In this document: positions 1 through 11,430 of the stretch, in pieces | Layout: every line of letters begins with the position of its first letter | Position numbering within the stretch: the stretch's first letter is position 1 | From: Hydractinia symbiolongicarpus | Taxonomy: Eukaryota; Cnidaria; Hydrozoa; Anthoathecata; Hydractiniidae | DNA length: 64,000 bases | Direction: 5' to 3' | NCBI RefSeq assembly: GCF_029227915.1 | Contig: NC_079886.1 | Coordinates: forward strand, 1,860,001 to 1,924,000 | Program-made: the position numbers and the translations under genes | The notes under the pieces: model-generated | The model's input: only the letters and a program-made list of their open reading frames with translations | What the model was told of the DNA's origin: nothing | Databases searched by the model: none

Positions 1-70
1 TAAACTTCTTTTATTTAGCGTCTTATCAAAAATGAAAACATTTTTGAAAACTACAAGTCTCATGCGTTTT

Positions 71-273
71 AGTGGTGAAAAAATGATTTGAAAAATCGTT
101 CTGAAAATGAGTTTACCCACAAGGTACTTTCTTTGTATACATTCGACTATAGGGGCCAAGCCCGGGATTTACAGGAAATCGCGGGTTTTCGTTTGCCGGC
201 GATTAAACTTCTTTTATTCAGCGTCTCATCAAAAATGAAAATATTTTTGAAAACTACAAGTCTCATCCGTTTT
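71..273 (+). repeat. B-type monomer 1
   Basis: Diagnostic bases are aatgatttgaaaaatcgttctgaaaatgag split across the start, tacccacaaggtac, cattcgactataggggcc and aagcccgggatttacagg. It is followed by a C unit and then by beta, the alpha unit being absent. Confidence 0.9.
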
Positions 274-1491
274 AGTGGTGAAAAAATAATTTAAAAAATC
301 ATTCGGGAAATCAGTTTACTCCCTGGGTACTTTTTTTGTATACTTTTGACTATACGGGCCGAGTACGGGATTTACGGGAAAGCGCGGGTTTTCGTTTGCC
401 GGTGATTAAACTTCTTTTATTCAGCGTCTCATCAAAAATGAAAATATTTTTGAAAACTACAAGTCTCATGCGTTTTAGTGGTGAAAAAATAATTTAAAAA
501 ATCGTTCGGGAAATGAGTTTACTCCCTGCGTACTTTCTTTATACACATTCGACTATACGGGCCGAGTACGGGATTTACGGGAAATCGCAGGTTTTCGTTT
601 GCCGGCGATTAAACTTCTTTTATTTAGCGTCTCATTAAAAGTGAAAACATTTTTGAAAACTACAAGTCTCATGCGTTTTAGTGGTAAAAAAATAATTTAA
701 AAAATCGTTCGGGAAATGAGTTTACTCCCTGGGTACTTTCTTTGTATACTTTTGACTATACAGGCTGAGTACGGGATTTACGGGAAATCGCGCGTTTTCG
801 TTTGCCGGTGATTAAACTTCTTTTATTAAGCGTCTCATCAAAAATAAAAACATTTTTGAAAACTACAAGTCTCATGCGTTTTAGTGGTGAAAAAATAATT
901 TAAAAAATCGTTCGGGAAATGAGTTTACTCCCTGGGTACTTTCTTTGTATACTTTTGACTATATGGGCCGAGTACGGGATTTACGGGAAATCGCGGGTTT
1001 TCGTTTGCCGGCGATTAAACTTCTTTTATTCAGCGTCTCATCAAAAATGAAAATATTTTTGAAAACTACAAGTCTCATGCGTTTTAGTGAAGAAAAAATA
1101 ATTTAAAAAATCGTTCAGGAAATGAATTTACTCCCTGGGTACTTTCTTTACATACTTTTGACTATACGGACCGAGTGCGGGATTTACGGGAAATCGCGGG
1201 TTTTCCTTTGCCGGCGATTAAACTTCTTTTATTTAGCGTCTTATCAAAAATGAAAACATTTTTGAAAACTACAAGTCTCATGCGTTTTAGTGGTGAAAAA
1301 ATAATTTAAAAAATCGTTCGGGAAATGAGTTTACTCCCTGGGTACTTTCTTTATATACTTTTGACTATACCGGCCGAGTACCGGATTTACGGGAAATCGC
1401 GAGTTTTCGTTTGCCAGCGATTAAACTTCTTTTATTCAGCGTCTCATCAAAAGTGAAAATATTTTTGAAAACTACAAGTCTCATGCGTTTT

Positions 1492-1694
1492 AGTGGTGAA
1501 AAAATGATTTGAAAAATCGTTCTGAAAATGAGTTTACCCACAAGGTACTTTCTTTGTATACATTCGACTATAGGGGCCAAGCCCGGGATTTACAGGAAAT
1601 CGCGGGTTTTCGTTTGCCGGCGATTAAACTTCTTTTATTCAGCGTCTCATCAAAAATGAAAATATTTTAGAAAACTACAAGTCTCATGCGTTTT
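1492..1694 (+). repeat. B-type monomer 2
   Basis: It carries the same B diagnostic bases and is followed by C, alpha and beta. It is preceded by a delta unit (ataccggccgagtaccgg) rather than directly by Y. Confidence 0.9.
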
Positions 1695-3520
1695 AGTGGT
1701 GAAAAAATAATTTATAAAATTATTCGGGAAATCAGTTTACTCCCTGGGTACTTTTTTTGTATACTTTTGACTATACGGGCCGAGTACGGGATTTACGGGA
1801 AAGCGCGGGTTTTCGTTTGCCGGCGATTAAACTTCTTTTATTCAGCGCTTCATCAAAAATGAAAACATTTTCAAAAACTACAAGTCTCATGCGTTTTAGT
1901 GGTGATAAAATAATTTAAAAAATCGTTGGGGAAATGAATCTACTCCCTGGGTACTTTCTTTGTATACTTTTGACTCTGCGGGCCGAGTCCGGGATTTACG
2001 GGAAATCGCGGGGTTTCGTTTGCCGGCGATTAAACTTCTTTAATTTAGCGTTTCATCAAAAATGAAAACATTTTTTAAAACTACAAGTTTCATGCGTTTT
2101 AGTGGTGAAAAAATAATTTAAAAAATCGTTCGGAAAATGAGTTTACTCCCTGGGTACTTTCTTTATACACATTCGACTATACGGGCCGAGTACGGGATTT
2201 ACGGGAAATCGCAGGTTTTCGTTTGCCGGCGATTAAACTTCTTTTATTTAGCGTCTCATCAAAAGTGAAAACATTTTTGAAAACTACAAGTCTCATGCGT
2301 TTTAGTGGTAAAAAAATAATTTAAAAAATCGTTCTGGAAATGAGTTTACTCCCTGGGTACTTTCTTTGTATACTTTTGACTATACGGGCCGAGTACGGGA
2401 TTTACGGGAAATCGCGCGTTTTCGTTTGCCGGCGATTAAACTTCTTTTATTCAGCGTCTTATCAAAAATGAAAACATTTTTGAAAACTACAAGTCTCATG
2501 CGTTTTAGTGGTGAAAAAATAATTTAAAAAATCGTTCGGAAAATGAGTTTACTCCCTGGGTACTTTCTTTGTATAATTTTGACTATACGGGCCGAGTCCG
2601 GGATTTAGGGGAAATCGCGGGTTTTCGTTTGCCGGCGAATAAACTTCATTTATTTAGCGTCTCATCAAAAATGAAAACATTTTTAAAAACTACAAGTCTC
2701 GTGCGTTTTAGTGGTGAAAAATAATTTAAAAAATCGTTCGGAAAATGAGTTTACTCCCTGGGTACTTTCTTTGTATACTTTTGACTATATGGGCCGAGTA
2801 CGGGATTTACGGGAAATCGCGGGTTTTCGTTTGCCGGCGATTAAACTTCTTTTATTCAGCGTCTCATCAAAAATGAAAATATTTTTGAAAACTACAAGTC
2901 TCATGCGTTTTAGTGAAGAAAAAATAATTTAAAAAATCGTTCGGGACATGAATTTACTCCCTGGGTACTTTCTTTGCATACTTTTGACTATACGGACCGA
3001 GTGCGGGATTTACGGGAAATCGCGGGTTTTCCTTTGCCGGCGATTAAACTTCTTTTATTTAGCGTCTTATCAAAAATGAAAACATTTTTAAAAACTACAA
3101 GTCTCATGCGTTTTAGTGGTGAAAAAATAATTTAAAAAATCGTTCGGGAAATGAGTTTACTCCCTGGGTACTTTCTTTGTATAATTTTGACTATATGGGC
3201 CGAGTACGGGATTTACGGGAAATCGCGGGTTTTCGTTTGCCGGCGATTAAACTTCTTTTATTCAGCGTCTCATCAAAAATGAAAATATTTTTGAAAACTA
3301 CAAGTCTCATGCGTTTTAGTGAAGAAAAAATAATTTAAAAAATCGTTCGGGAAATGAATTTACTCCCTGGGTACTTTCTTTGCATAGTTTTGACTATACG
3401 GGCCGAGTGCGGGATTTACAAGAAATCGCGGGTTTTCCTTTGCCGGCGATTAAACTTCTTTTATTTAGCGTCTTATCAAAAATGAAAACATTTTTGAAAA
3501 CTACAAGTCTCATGCGTTTT

Positions 3521-3723
3521 AGTGGTGAAAAAATGATTTGAAAAATCGTTCTGAAAATTAGTTTACCCACAAGGTACTTTCTTTGTATACATTCGACTAT
3601 AGGGGCAAAGCCCGGAATTTACAGGAAATCGCGGGTTTTCGTTTGCCGGCGATTAAACTTCTTTTATTCAGCGTCTCATCAAAAATGAAAATATTTTTGA
3701 AAACTACAAGTCTCATCCGTTTT
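3521..3723 (+). repeat. B-type monomer 3
   Basis: It follows a Y unit with the rare gcatagtttt variant, and is followed by C and by an alpha unit whose 3' part is beta-like (cttcattaaaagtg), as if one monomer had been lost by recombination. Confidence 0.9.
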
Positions 3724-4479
3724 AGTGGTGAAAAAATAATTTAAAAAATCATTCGGGAAATCAGTTCACTCCCTGGGTACTTTTTTTGTATACTTTTGAC
3801 TATACGGGCCGAGTACGGGATTTACGGGAAAGCGCGGGTTTTCGTTTGCCGGCGATTAAACTTCTTTTATTCAGCGTCTCATCAAAAATGAAAATATTTT
3901 TGAAAACTACAAGTCTCATGCGTTTTAGTGGTGAAAAAATAATTTAAAAAATCGTTCGGGAAATGAATTTACTCCCTGGGTACTTTCTTTGTATACTTTT
4001 GACTCTGCGGGCCGAGTCCGGGATTTACGGGAAATCGCGGGTTTTCGTTTGCCGGCGATTAAACTTCTTTAATTTAGCGCTTCATTAAAAGTGAAAACAT
4101 TTTTAAAAACTACAAGTCTCATGCGTTTTAGTGGTAAAAAAATAATTTAAAAAATCGTTCGGGAAATGAGTTTACTCCCTGGGTACTTTCTTTGTATACT
4201 TTGACTATACAGGCCGAGTACGGGATTTACGGGAAATCGCGCGTTTTCGTTTGCCGGTGATTAAACTTCTTTTATTAAGCGTCTCATCAAAAATAAAAAC
4301 ATTTTTGAAAACTACAAGTCTCATGCGTTTTAGTGGTGAAAAAATAATTTAAAAAATCGTTCGGGAAATGAGTTTACTCCCTGGGTACTTTCTTTGTATA
4401 CTTTTGACTATATCGGCCGAGTACGGTATTTACGGGAAATCGCGGGTTTTCGTTTGCCGGCGATTAAACTTCTTTTATT

Positions 4480-5775
4480 CAGCGTCTCATCAAAAATGAA
4501 AATATTTTTGAAAACTACAAGTCTCATGCGTTTTAGTGAAGAAAAAATAATTTAAAAAATCGTTCAGGAAATGAATTTACTCCCTGGGTACTTTCTTTGC
4601 ATAGTTTTGACTATACGGGCCGAGTGCGGGATTTACGGGAAATCGCGGGTTTTCCTTTGCCGGCGATTAAACTTCTTTTATTTAGCGTCTTATCAAAAAT
4701 GAAAACATTTTTGAAAACTACAAGTCTCATGCGTTTTAGTGGTGAAAAAATGATTTGAAAAATCGTTCTGAAAATGAGTTTACCCACAAGGTACTTTCTT
4801 TGTATACATTCGACTATAGGGGCCAAGCCCGGGATTTACAGGAAATCGCGGGTTTTCGTTTGCCGGCGATTAAACTTCTTTTATTCAGCGTCTCATCAAA
4901 AATGAAAATATTTTTGAAAACTACAAGTCTCATCCGTTTTAGTGGTGAAAAAATAATTTAAAAAATCATTCGGGAAATCAGTTTACTCCCTGGGTACTTT
5001 TTTTGTATACTTTTGACTATACGGGCCGAGTACGGGATTTACGGGAAAGCGCGGGTTTTCGTTTGCCGGCGATTAAACTTCTTTTATTCAGCGTCTCATC
5101 AAAAATGAAAATATTTTTGAAAACTACAAGTCTCATGCGTTTTAGTGGTGAAAAAATAATTTAAAAAATCGTTCGGGAAATGAATTTACTCCCTGGGTAC
5201 TTTCTTTGTATACTTTTGACTCTGCGGGCCGAGTCCGGGATTTACGGGAAATCGCGGGTTTTCGTTTGCCGGCGATTAAACTTCTTTAATTTAGCGCTTC
5301 ATCAAAAATGAAAACATTTTTTAAAACTACAAGTCTCATGCGTTTTAGTGGTGAAAAAATAATTTAAAAAATCGTTCGGGAAATGAGTTTACTCCCTGGG
5401 TACTTTCTTTATACACATTCGACTATACGGGCCGAGTACGGGATTTACGGGAAATCGCAGTTTTTCGTTTGCCGGCGATTAAACTTCTTTTATTTAGCGT
5501 CTCATTAAAAGTGAAAACATTTTTGAAAACTACCAGTCTCATGCGTTTTAGTGGTAAAAAAATAATTTAAAAAATCGTTCGGGAAATGAGTTTACTCCCT
5601 GGGTACTTTCTTTGTATACTTTTGACTATACAGGCCGAGTACGGGATTTACGGGAAATCGCGCGTTTTCGTTTGCCGGTGATTAAACTTCTTTTATTTAG
5701 CGTCTCATCAAAAATAAAAACATTTTTGAAAACTACAAGTCTCATGCGTTTTAGTGGTGAAAAAATAATTTAAAA
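4480..5775 (+). repeat. Long-range duplication, copy 1 (spacing 5,274 bp)
   Basis: This tract of X, Y, B, C, alpha, beta and gamma units matches 9754-11049 at a constant offset of 5,274 bp (26 monomers minus 4). Shared rare variants include gaagaaaaaat (4537/9811), gcatagtttt (4599/9873) and cattaaaagtg (about 5503/10777). Ends are approximate. Confidence 0.75.
4738..4940 (+). repeat. B-type monomer 4
   Basis: This is part of a complete Y-B-C-alpha-beta-gamma-delta cassette. The preceding Y carries the gcatagtttt variant shared with the copies near 3382 and 9873. Confidence 0.9.
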
Positions 5776-7039
5776 AATCGTTCGGGAAATTAGTTTACTC
5801 CCTGGGTACTTTCTTTATATACTTTTGACTATACCGGCCGAGTACCGGATTTACAGGAAATCGCGGGTTTTCGTTTGCCGGCGATTAAACTTCTTTAATT
5901 TAGCGCTTCATCAAAATTGAAAACATTTTTGAAAACTACCAGTCTCATGCGTTTTAGTGGTAAAAAAATAATTTAAAAAATCGTTCGGGAAATGAGTTTA
6001 CTCCCTGGGTCCTTCATTTGTATACTTTTGACTATACAGGCCGAGTACGGGATTTACGGGAAATCGCGCGTTTTCGTTTGCCGGTGATTAAACATCTTTT
6101 ATTTAGCGTCTCATCAAAAATAAAAACATTTTTGAAAAATACAAGTCTCATGCGTTTTAGTGGTGAAAAAATAATTTAAAAAATCGTTCGGGAAATTAGT
6201 TTACTCCCTGGGTACTTTCTTTATATACTTTTGACTATACCGGCCGAGTACCGGATTTATAGGAAATCGTGGGTTTTCGTTTGCCGGCGATTAAACTTCT
6301 TTTATTCAGCGTCTTATCAAAAATGAAAACATTTTTGAAAACTACAAGTCTCATGCGTTTTAGTGGTGAAAAAATAATTTAAAAAATCGTTTGGGAAATA
6401 AGTTTACTCCCTGGGTACTTTCTTTGTATACTTTTGACCATACGGGGCGAGTCCGGGATTTACGGGAAATCGCGGGTTTTCGTTTGCCGGCGATTAAACT
6501 TCTTTTATTTAGCGTTTCATCAAAAATGAAAACATTTTTGAAAACTACAAGTGTCATGCGTTTTAGTGGTGAAAAAATAATTTAAAAAATCGTTCGGGAA
6601 ATGAGTTTCTCCCTGGGTACTCTCTTTGTATAATTTTGACTATACGGGCCGAGTCCGGGATTTAGGGGAAATCGCGGGTTTTCGTTTGCCGGCGAATAAA
6701 CTTCATTTATTTAGCGTCTCATCAAAAATGAAAACATTTTTAAAAACTACAAGTCTCATGCGTTTTAGTGGCGAAAAAATAATTTAAAAAATCGTTCGGG
6801 AAATGAATTTACTTCCTGGGTACTTTCTTTGTATACTTTTGACTATACGGGCCGAGTCCGGGATTTACGGGAAATCGCGGGTTTTCGTTTGCCGGCGATT
6901 AAATTTTTTTATTCAGGGTCTCATCAAAAATGAAAACATTTTTGAAAACTACAAGTCTCATGCGTTTTAGTGGTGAAAAAATAATTTAAAAAATCGTTCG
7001 GGAAATGAGTTTACTCCCTGGGTACTCTCTTTGTATACT

Positions 7040-7780
7040 TTTGATTATACTGGTCGTGTCCGGGATTTACGGGATATCGTGGGTTTTTGTTTGCCGGCGA
7101 TTAAACTTGTTTTATTTAGCGTCTCATCAAAAATGAAAATATTGTTGAAAACTACAAGTCTCATGCGTTTTAGTGGTGAAAAAATAATTTGAAAAATTGT
7201 TCTGAAAATGAGTTTACCCACAAGGTACTTTCTTTGTATACATTCGACTATAGGGGCCAAGCCCGGGATTTACAGGAAATCGCGGGTTTTCGTTTGCCGG
7301 CGATTAAACTTCTTTTACTCAGCGTCGCATCAAAAATGAAAATATTTTTAAAAACTACAAGTCTCATCCGTTTTAGTGGTGAAAAAATAATTTAAAAAAT
7401 TCTTCGGGAAATGAGTTTACTCCCTGGGTACTTTCTTTGTATAATTTTGACTATACGGGCCGAGTGCGGGATTTACGGGAAATCGCGGGTTTTCGTTTGC
7501 CGGCGAATAAACTTCATTTATTTAGCGTCTTATCAAAAATGAAAACATTTTTAAAAACTACAAGTCTCATGCGTTTTAGTGGTGAAAAAATAATTTAAAA
7601 AATCGTTCGGGAAATGAGTTTACTTCCTGGGTACTTTCTTTGTATACTTTTGACTATACGGGCCGAGTCCGTGATTTACGGGAAATCGCGGGTTTTCGTT
7701 AGCCGGCGAATAAACTTTTTTTACTCAGCGTCTCATCAAAAATGAAAACATTTTTGAAAACTACAAGTCTCATGCGTTTT
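7040..7780 (+). repeat. Duplicated tract around B monomer 5
   Basis: It matches 15156-15896 at an offset of 8,116 bp (40 monomers minus 4): ggtcgtg unit, B, ttcttcggg/taatttt unit, then tacttcctggg unit in the same order. Ends are approximate. Confidence 0.7.
7172..7374 (+). repeat. B-type monomer 5, in a different context
   Basis: It is preceded by a ggtcgtgtcc/attgttgaaaac unit and followed by ttcttcggg...taatttt units instead of C. The same context is found around 15288, so the two were copied together. Confidence 0.9.
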
Positions 7781-7983
7781 AGTGGTGAAAATATAATTTA
7801 AAAAATCGTTCGGGAAATGAGTTTAATCCCTGGGTACTCTCTTTGTATACTTTTGATTATATGGGTCGTGTCCGGGATTTACGGGAAATCGTGGGTTTTC
7901 GTTTGCCGGCGATTAAACTTGTTTTATTTAGCGTCTCATCAAAAATGAAAATATTGTTGAAAACTACAAGTCTCATGGGTTTT

Positions 7984-8186
7984 AGTGGTGAAAATATAAT
8001 TTGAAAAATCGTTCTGAAAATGAGTTTACCCACAAGGTACTTTCTTTGTATACATTCGACTATAGGGGCCAAGCCCGGGATTTACAGGAAATCGCGGGTT
8101 TTCGTTTGCCGGCAATTAAACTTCTTTTATTCAGCGTCTCATCAAAAATGAAAATATTTTTGAAAACTACAAGTCTCATCCGTTTT
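7984..8186 (+). repeat. B-type monomer 6
   Basis: It lies 812 bp after the previous B unit. Its left neighbour matches that of the previous one and its right neighbours are C, alpha, beta and gamma, so it joins the two B contexts. Confidence 0.9.
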
Positions 8187-9200
8187 AGTGGTGAAAAATT
8201 AATTTAAAAAATCATTCGGGAAATCAGTTTACTCCCTGGGTACTTTTTTTGTATACTTTTGACTATACGGGCCGAGTACGGGATTTACGGGAAAGCGCGG
8301 GTTTTCGTTTGCCGGCGATTAAACTTCTTTTATTCAGCGTCTCATCAAAAATGAAAATATTTTTGAAAACTACAAGTCTCATGCGTTTTAGTGGTGAAAA
8401 AATAATTTAAAAAATCGTTCGGGAAATGAATTTACTCCCTGGGTACTTTCTTTGTATACTTTTGACTCTGCGGGCCGAGTCCGGGATTTACGGGAAATCG
8501 CGGGTTTTCGTTTGCCGGCGATTAAACTTCTTTAATTTAGCGTTTCATCAAAAATGAAAACATTTTTTAAAACTACAAGTCTCATGCGTTTTAGTGGTGA
8601 AAAAATAATTTAAAAAATCGTTCGGGAAATGAGTTTACTCCCTGGGTACTTTTTTATACACATTCGACTATACGGGCCGAGTACGGGATTTACGGGAAAT
8701 CTCAGGTTTTCGTTTGCCGGCGATTAAACTTCTTTTATTTAGCGTCTCATCAAAAGTGAAAACATTTTTGAAAACTACAAGTCTCATGCGTTTTAGTGGT
8801 AAAAAAATAATTTAAAAAATCGTTCGGGAAATGAGTTTACTCCCTGGGTACTTTCTTTGTATACTTTTGACTATACGGGCCGAGTACGGGATTTACGGGA
8901 AATCGTGGGTTTTCGTTTGCCGGCGATTAAACTTCTTTTATTCAGCGTCTCATCAAAAATGAAAATATTTTTGAAAACTACAAGTCTCATGCGTTTTAGT
9001 GAAGAAAAAATAATTTAAAAAATCGTTCGGGAAATGAATTTACTCCCTGGGTACTTTCTTTGCATACTTTTGACTATACGGGACGAGTGCGGGATTTACG
9101 GTAAATCGCGGGTTTTCCTTTGCCGGCGATTAAACTTCTTTTATTTAGCGTCTTATCAAAAATGAAAACATTTTTGAAAACTACAAGTCTCATGCGTTTT

Positions 9201-9403
9201 AGTGGTGAAAAAATGATTTGAAAAATCGTTCTGAAAATGAGTTTACTCCCTGGGTACTTTCTTTATATACTTTTGACTATACCGGCCGAGTACCGGATTT
9301 ACGGGAAATCGCGAGTTTTCGTTTGCCGGCGATTAAACTTCTTTTATTCAGCGTCTTATCAAAAATGAAAACATTTTTGAAAACTACAAGTCTCATGCGT
9401 TTT
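9201..9403 (+). repeat. Chimeric monomer: B at its start, delta for the rest
   Basis: The first roughly 40 bases have the B bases (gatttgaaaaatcgttctg). From tttactccctggg on, it is delta-like (tttatatac, ataccggccgagtaccgg). The switch lies in a stretch identical in both types, as expected of recombination between misaligned monomers. Confidence 0.8.
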
Positions 9404-9753
9404 AGAGGTGAAAAAATAATTTAAAAAATCGTTCGGGAAATGAGTTTAATCCCTGGGTACTTTCTTTGTATAATTTTGACTATACGGGCCGAGTCCGGGA
9501 TTTAGGGGAAATAGCGGGTTTTCGTTTGCCGGCGAATAAACTTCATTTATTTAGCGTCTCATCAAAAATGAAAACATTTTTAAAAACTACAAGTCTCGTG
9601 CGTTTTAGTGGTGAAAAATAATTTAAAAAATCGTTCGGGAAATGAGTTTACTCCCTGGGTACTTTCTTTGTATACTTTTGACTATATGGGCCGAGTACGG
9701 GATTTACGGGAAATCGCGGGTTTTCGTTTGCCGGCGATTAAACTTCTTTTATT

Positions 9754-11049
9754 CAGCGTCTCATCAAAAATGAAAATATTTTTGAAAACTACAAGTCTCA
9801 TGCGTTTTAGTGAAGAAAAAATAATTTAAAAAATCGTTCGGGAAATGAATTTACTCCCTGGGTACTTTCTTTGCATAGTTTTGACTATACGGGCCGAGTG
9901 CGGGATTTACGGGAAATCGCGGGTTTTCCTTTGCCGGCGATTAAACTTCTTTTATTTAGCGTCTTATCAAAAATGAAAACATTTTTGAAAACTACAAGTC
10001 TCATGCGTTTTAGTGGTGAAAAAATGATTTGAAAAATCGTTCTGAAAATGAGTTTACCCACAAGGTACTTTCTTTGTATACATTCGACTATAGGGGCCAA
10101 GCCCGGGATTTACAGGAAATCGCGGGTTTTCGTTTGCCGGCGATTAAACTTCTTTTATTCAGCGTCTCATCAAAAATGAAAATATTTTTGAAAACTACAA
10201 GTCTCACCCGTTTTAGTGGTGAAAAAATAATTTAAAAAATCATTCGGGAAATCAGTTTACTCCCTGGGTACTTTTTTTGTATACTTTTGACTTTACGGGC
10301 CGAGAACGGGATTTACGGGAAAGCGTGGGTTTTCGTTTGCCGGCGATTAAACTTCTTTTATTCAGCGTCTAATCAAAAATGAAAATATTTTTGAAAACTA
10401 CAAGTCTCATGCGTTTTAGTGGTGAAAAAATAATTTAAAAAATCGTTCGGGAAATGAATTTACTCCCTGGGTACTTTCTTTGTATAGTTTTGACTCTGCG
10501 GGCCGAGTCCGGGATTTACGGGAAATCGCGGGTTTTCGTTTGCCGGCGATTAAACTTCTTTAATTTAGCGCTTCATCAAAAATGAAAACATTTTTTAAAA
10601 CTACAAGTCTCATGCGTTTTAGTGGTGAAAAAATAATTTAAAAAATCGTTCGGGAAATGAGTTTACTCCCTGGGTACTTTCTTTATACACATTCGACTAT
10701 ACGGGCCGAGTACGGGATTTACGGGAAATCGCAGGTTTTCGTTTGCCGGCGATTAAACTTCTTTTATTTAGCGTCTCATTAAAAGTGAAAACATTTTTGA
10801 AAACTACAAGTCTCGTGCGTTTTAGTGGTAAAAAAATAATTTAAAAAATCGTTCGGGAAATGAGTTTACTCCCTGGGTACTTTCTTTGTATACTTTTGAC
10901 TATACAGGCCGAGTACGGGATTTACGGCAAATCGCGCGTTTTCGTTTGCCGGTGATTAAACTTCTTTTATTTAGCGTCTCATCAAAAATAAAAACATTTT
11001 TGAAAACTACAAGTCTCATGCGTTTTAGTGGTGAAAAAATAATTTAAAA
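9754..11049 (+). repeat. Long-range duplication, copy 2 (spacing 5,274 bp)
   Basis: This is the partner of 4480-5775. After about 11049 the two diverge: this copy continues with a second gamma-like unit (tatacaggacgag) before delta, while the other goes straight to delta. Confidence 0.75.
10012..10214 (+). repeat. B-type monomer 7
   Basis: It lies in the second copy of a 5,274-bp-spaced duplication. It is followed by C, alpha, beta and two gamma-like units. Confidence 0.9.
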
Positions 11050-11430
11050 AATCGTTCAGGAAATGAGTTTACTCCCTGGGTACTTTCTTTGTATACTTTT
11101 GACTATACAGGACGAGTACGGGATTTACGGGAAATCGCGTGTTTTCGTTTGCCGGCGATTAAACTTCTTTTATTTAGCGTCTCATCAAAATTAAAAACAT
11201 TTTTGAAAACTACAAGTCTCATGCGTTTTAGTGGTGAAAAAATAATTTAAAAAATCGTTCGGGAAATTAGTTTACTCCCTGGGTACTTTCTTTATATACT
11301 TTTGACTATACCGGCCGAGTACCGGATTTACGGGAAATCGCGGGTTTTCGTTTGCCGGCGATTAAACTTCTTTTATTCAGCGTCTTATCAAAAATGAAAA
11401 CATTTTTGAAAACTACAAGTCTCATGCGTT

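Larger units (their letters stand above)
1..11430 (+). repeat. Left mosaic region: recurrent X-Y-B-C-alpha-beta-gamma cassettes
   Basis: Subtypes recur here in a fixed order: an X monomer, then Y (agtGAAGaaaa start, gcata, gagtgcggg), then B, C, alpha, beta, gamma and delta. Cassettes are anchored by B units at 71, 1492, 3521, 4738, 7172, 7984 and 10012. Some are complete (4738, 10012). Others lack a member: no alpha after 274-476, and an alpha/beta hybrid near 4075. Two B units (7172 and, outside the region, 15288) are followed by another type. This is the most heterogeneous part of the window, with more single-base indels than the right side, which suggests an older, less homogenised portion. 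Confidence 0.8.

Noticed and set aside
10680-10710. CENP-B box-like string TTCG-6 bases-CGGG in beta-type monomers (ttcgactatacggg)
   Set aside because: The CENP-B box needs TTCG, 4 bases, A, 2 bases, CGGG. Here the spacing is one base short and the central A does not fit. No better match was found on either strand of the consensus.
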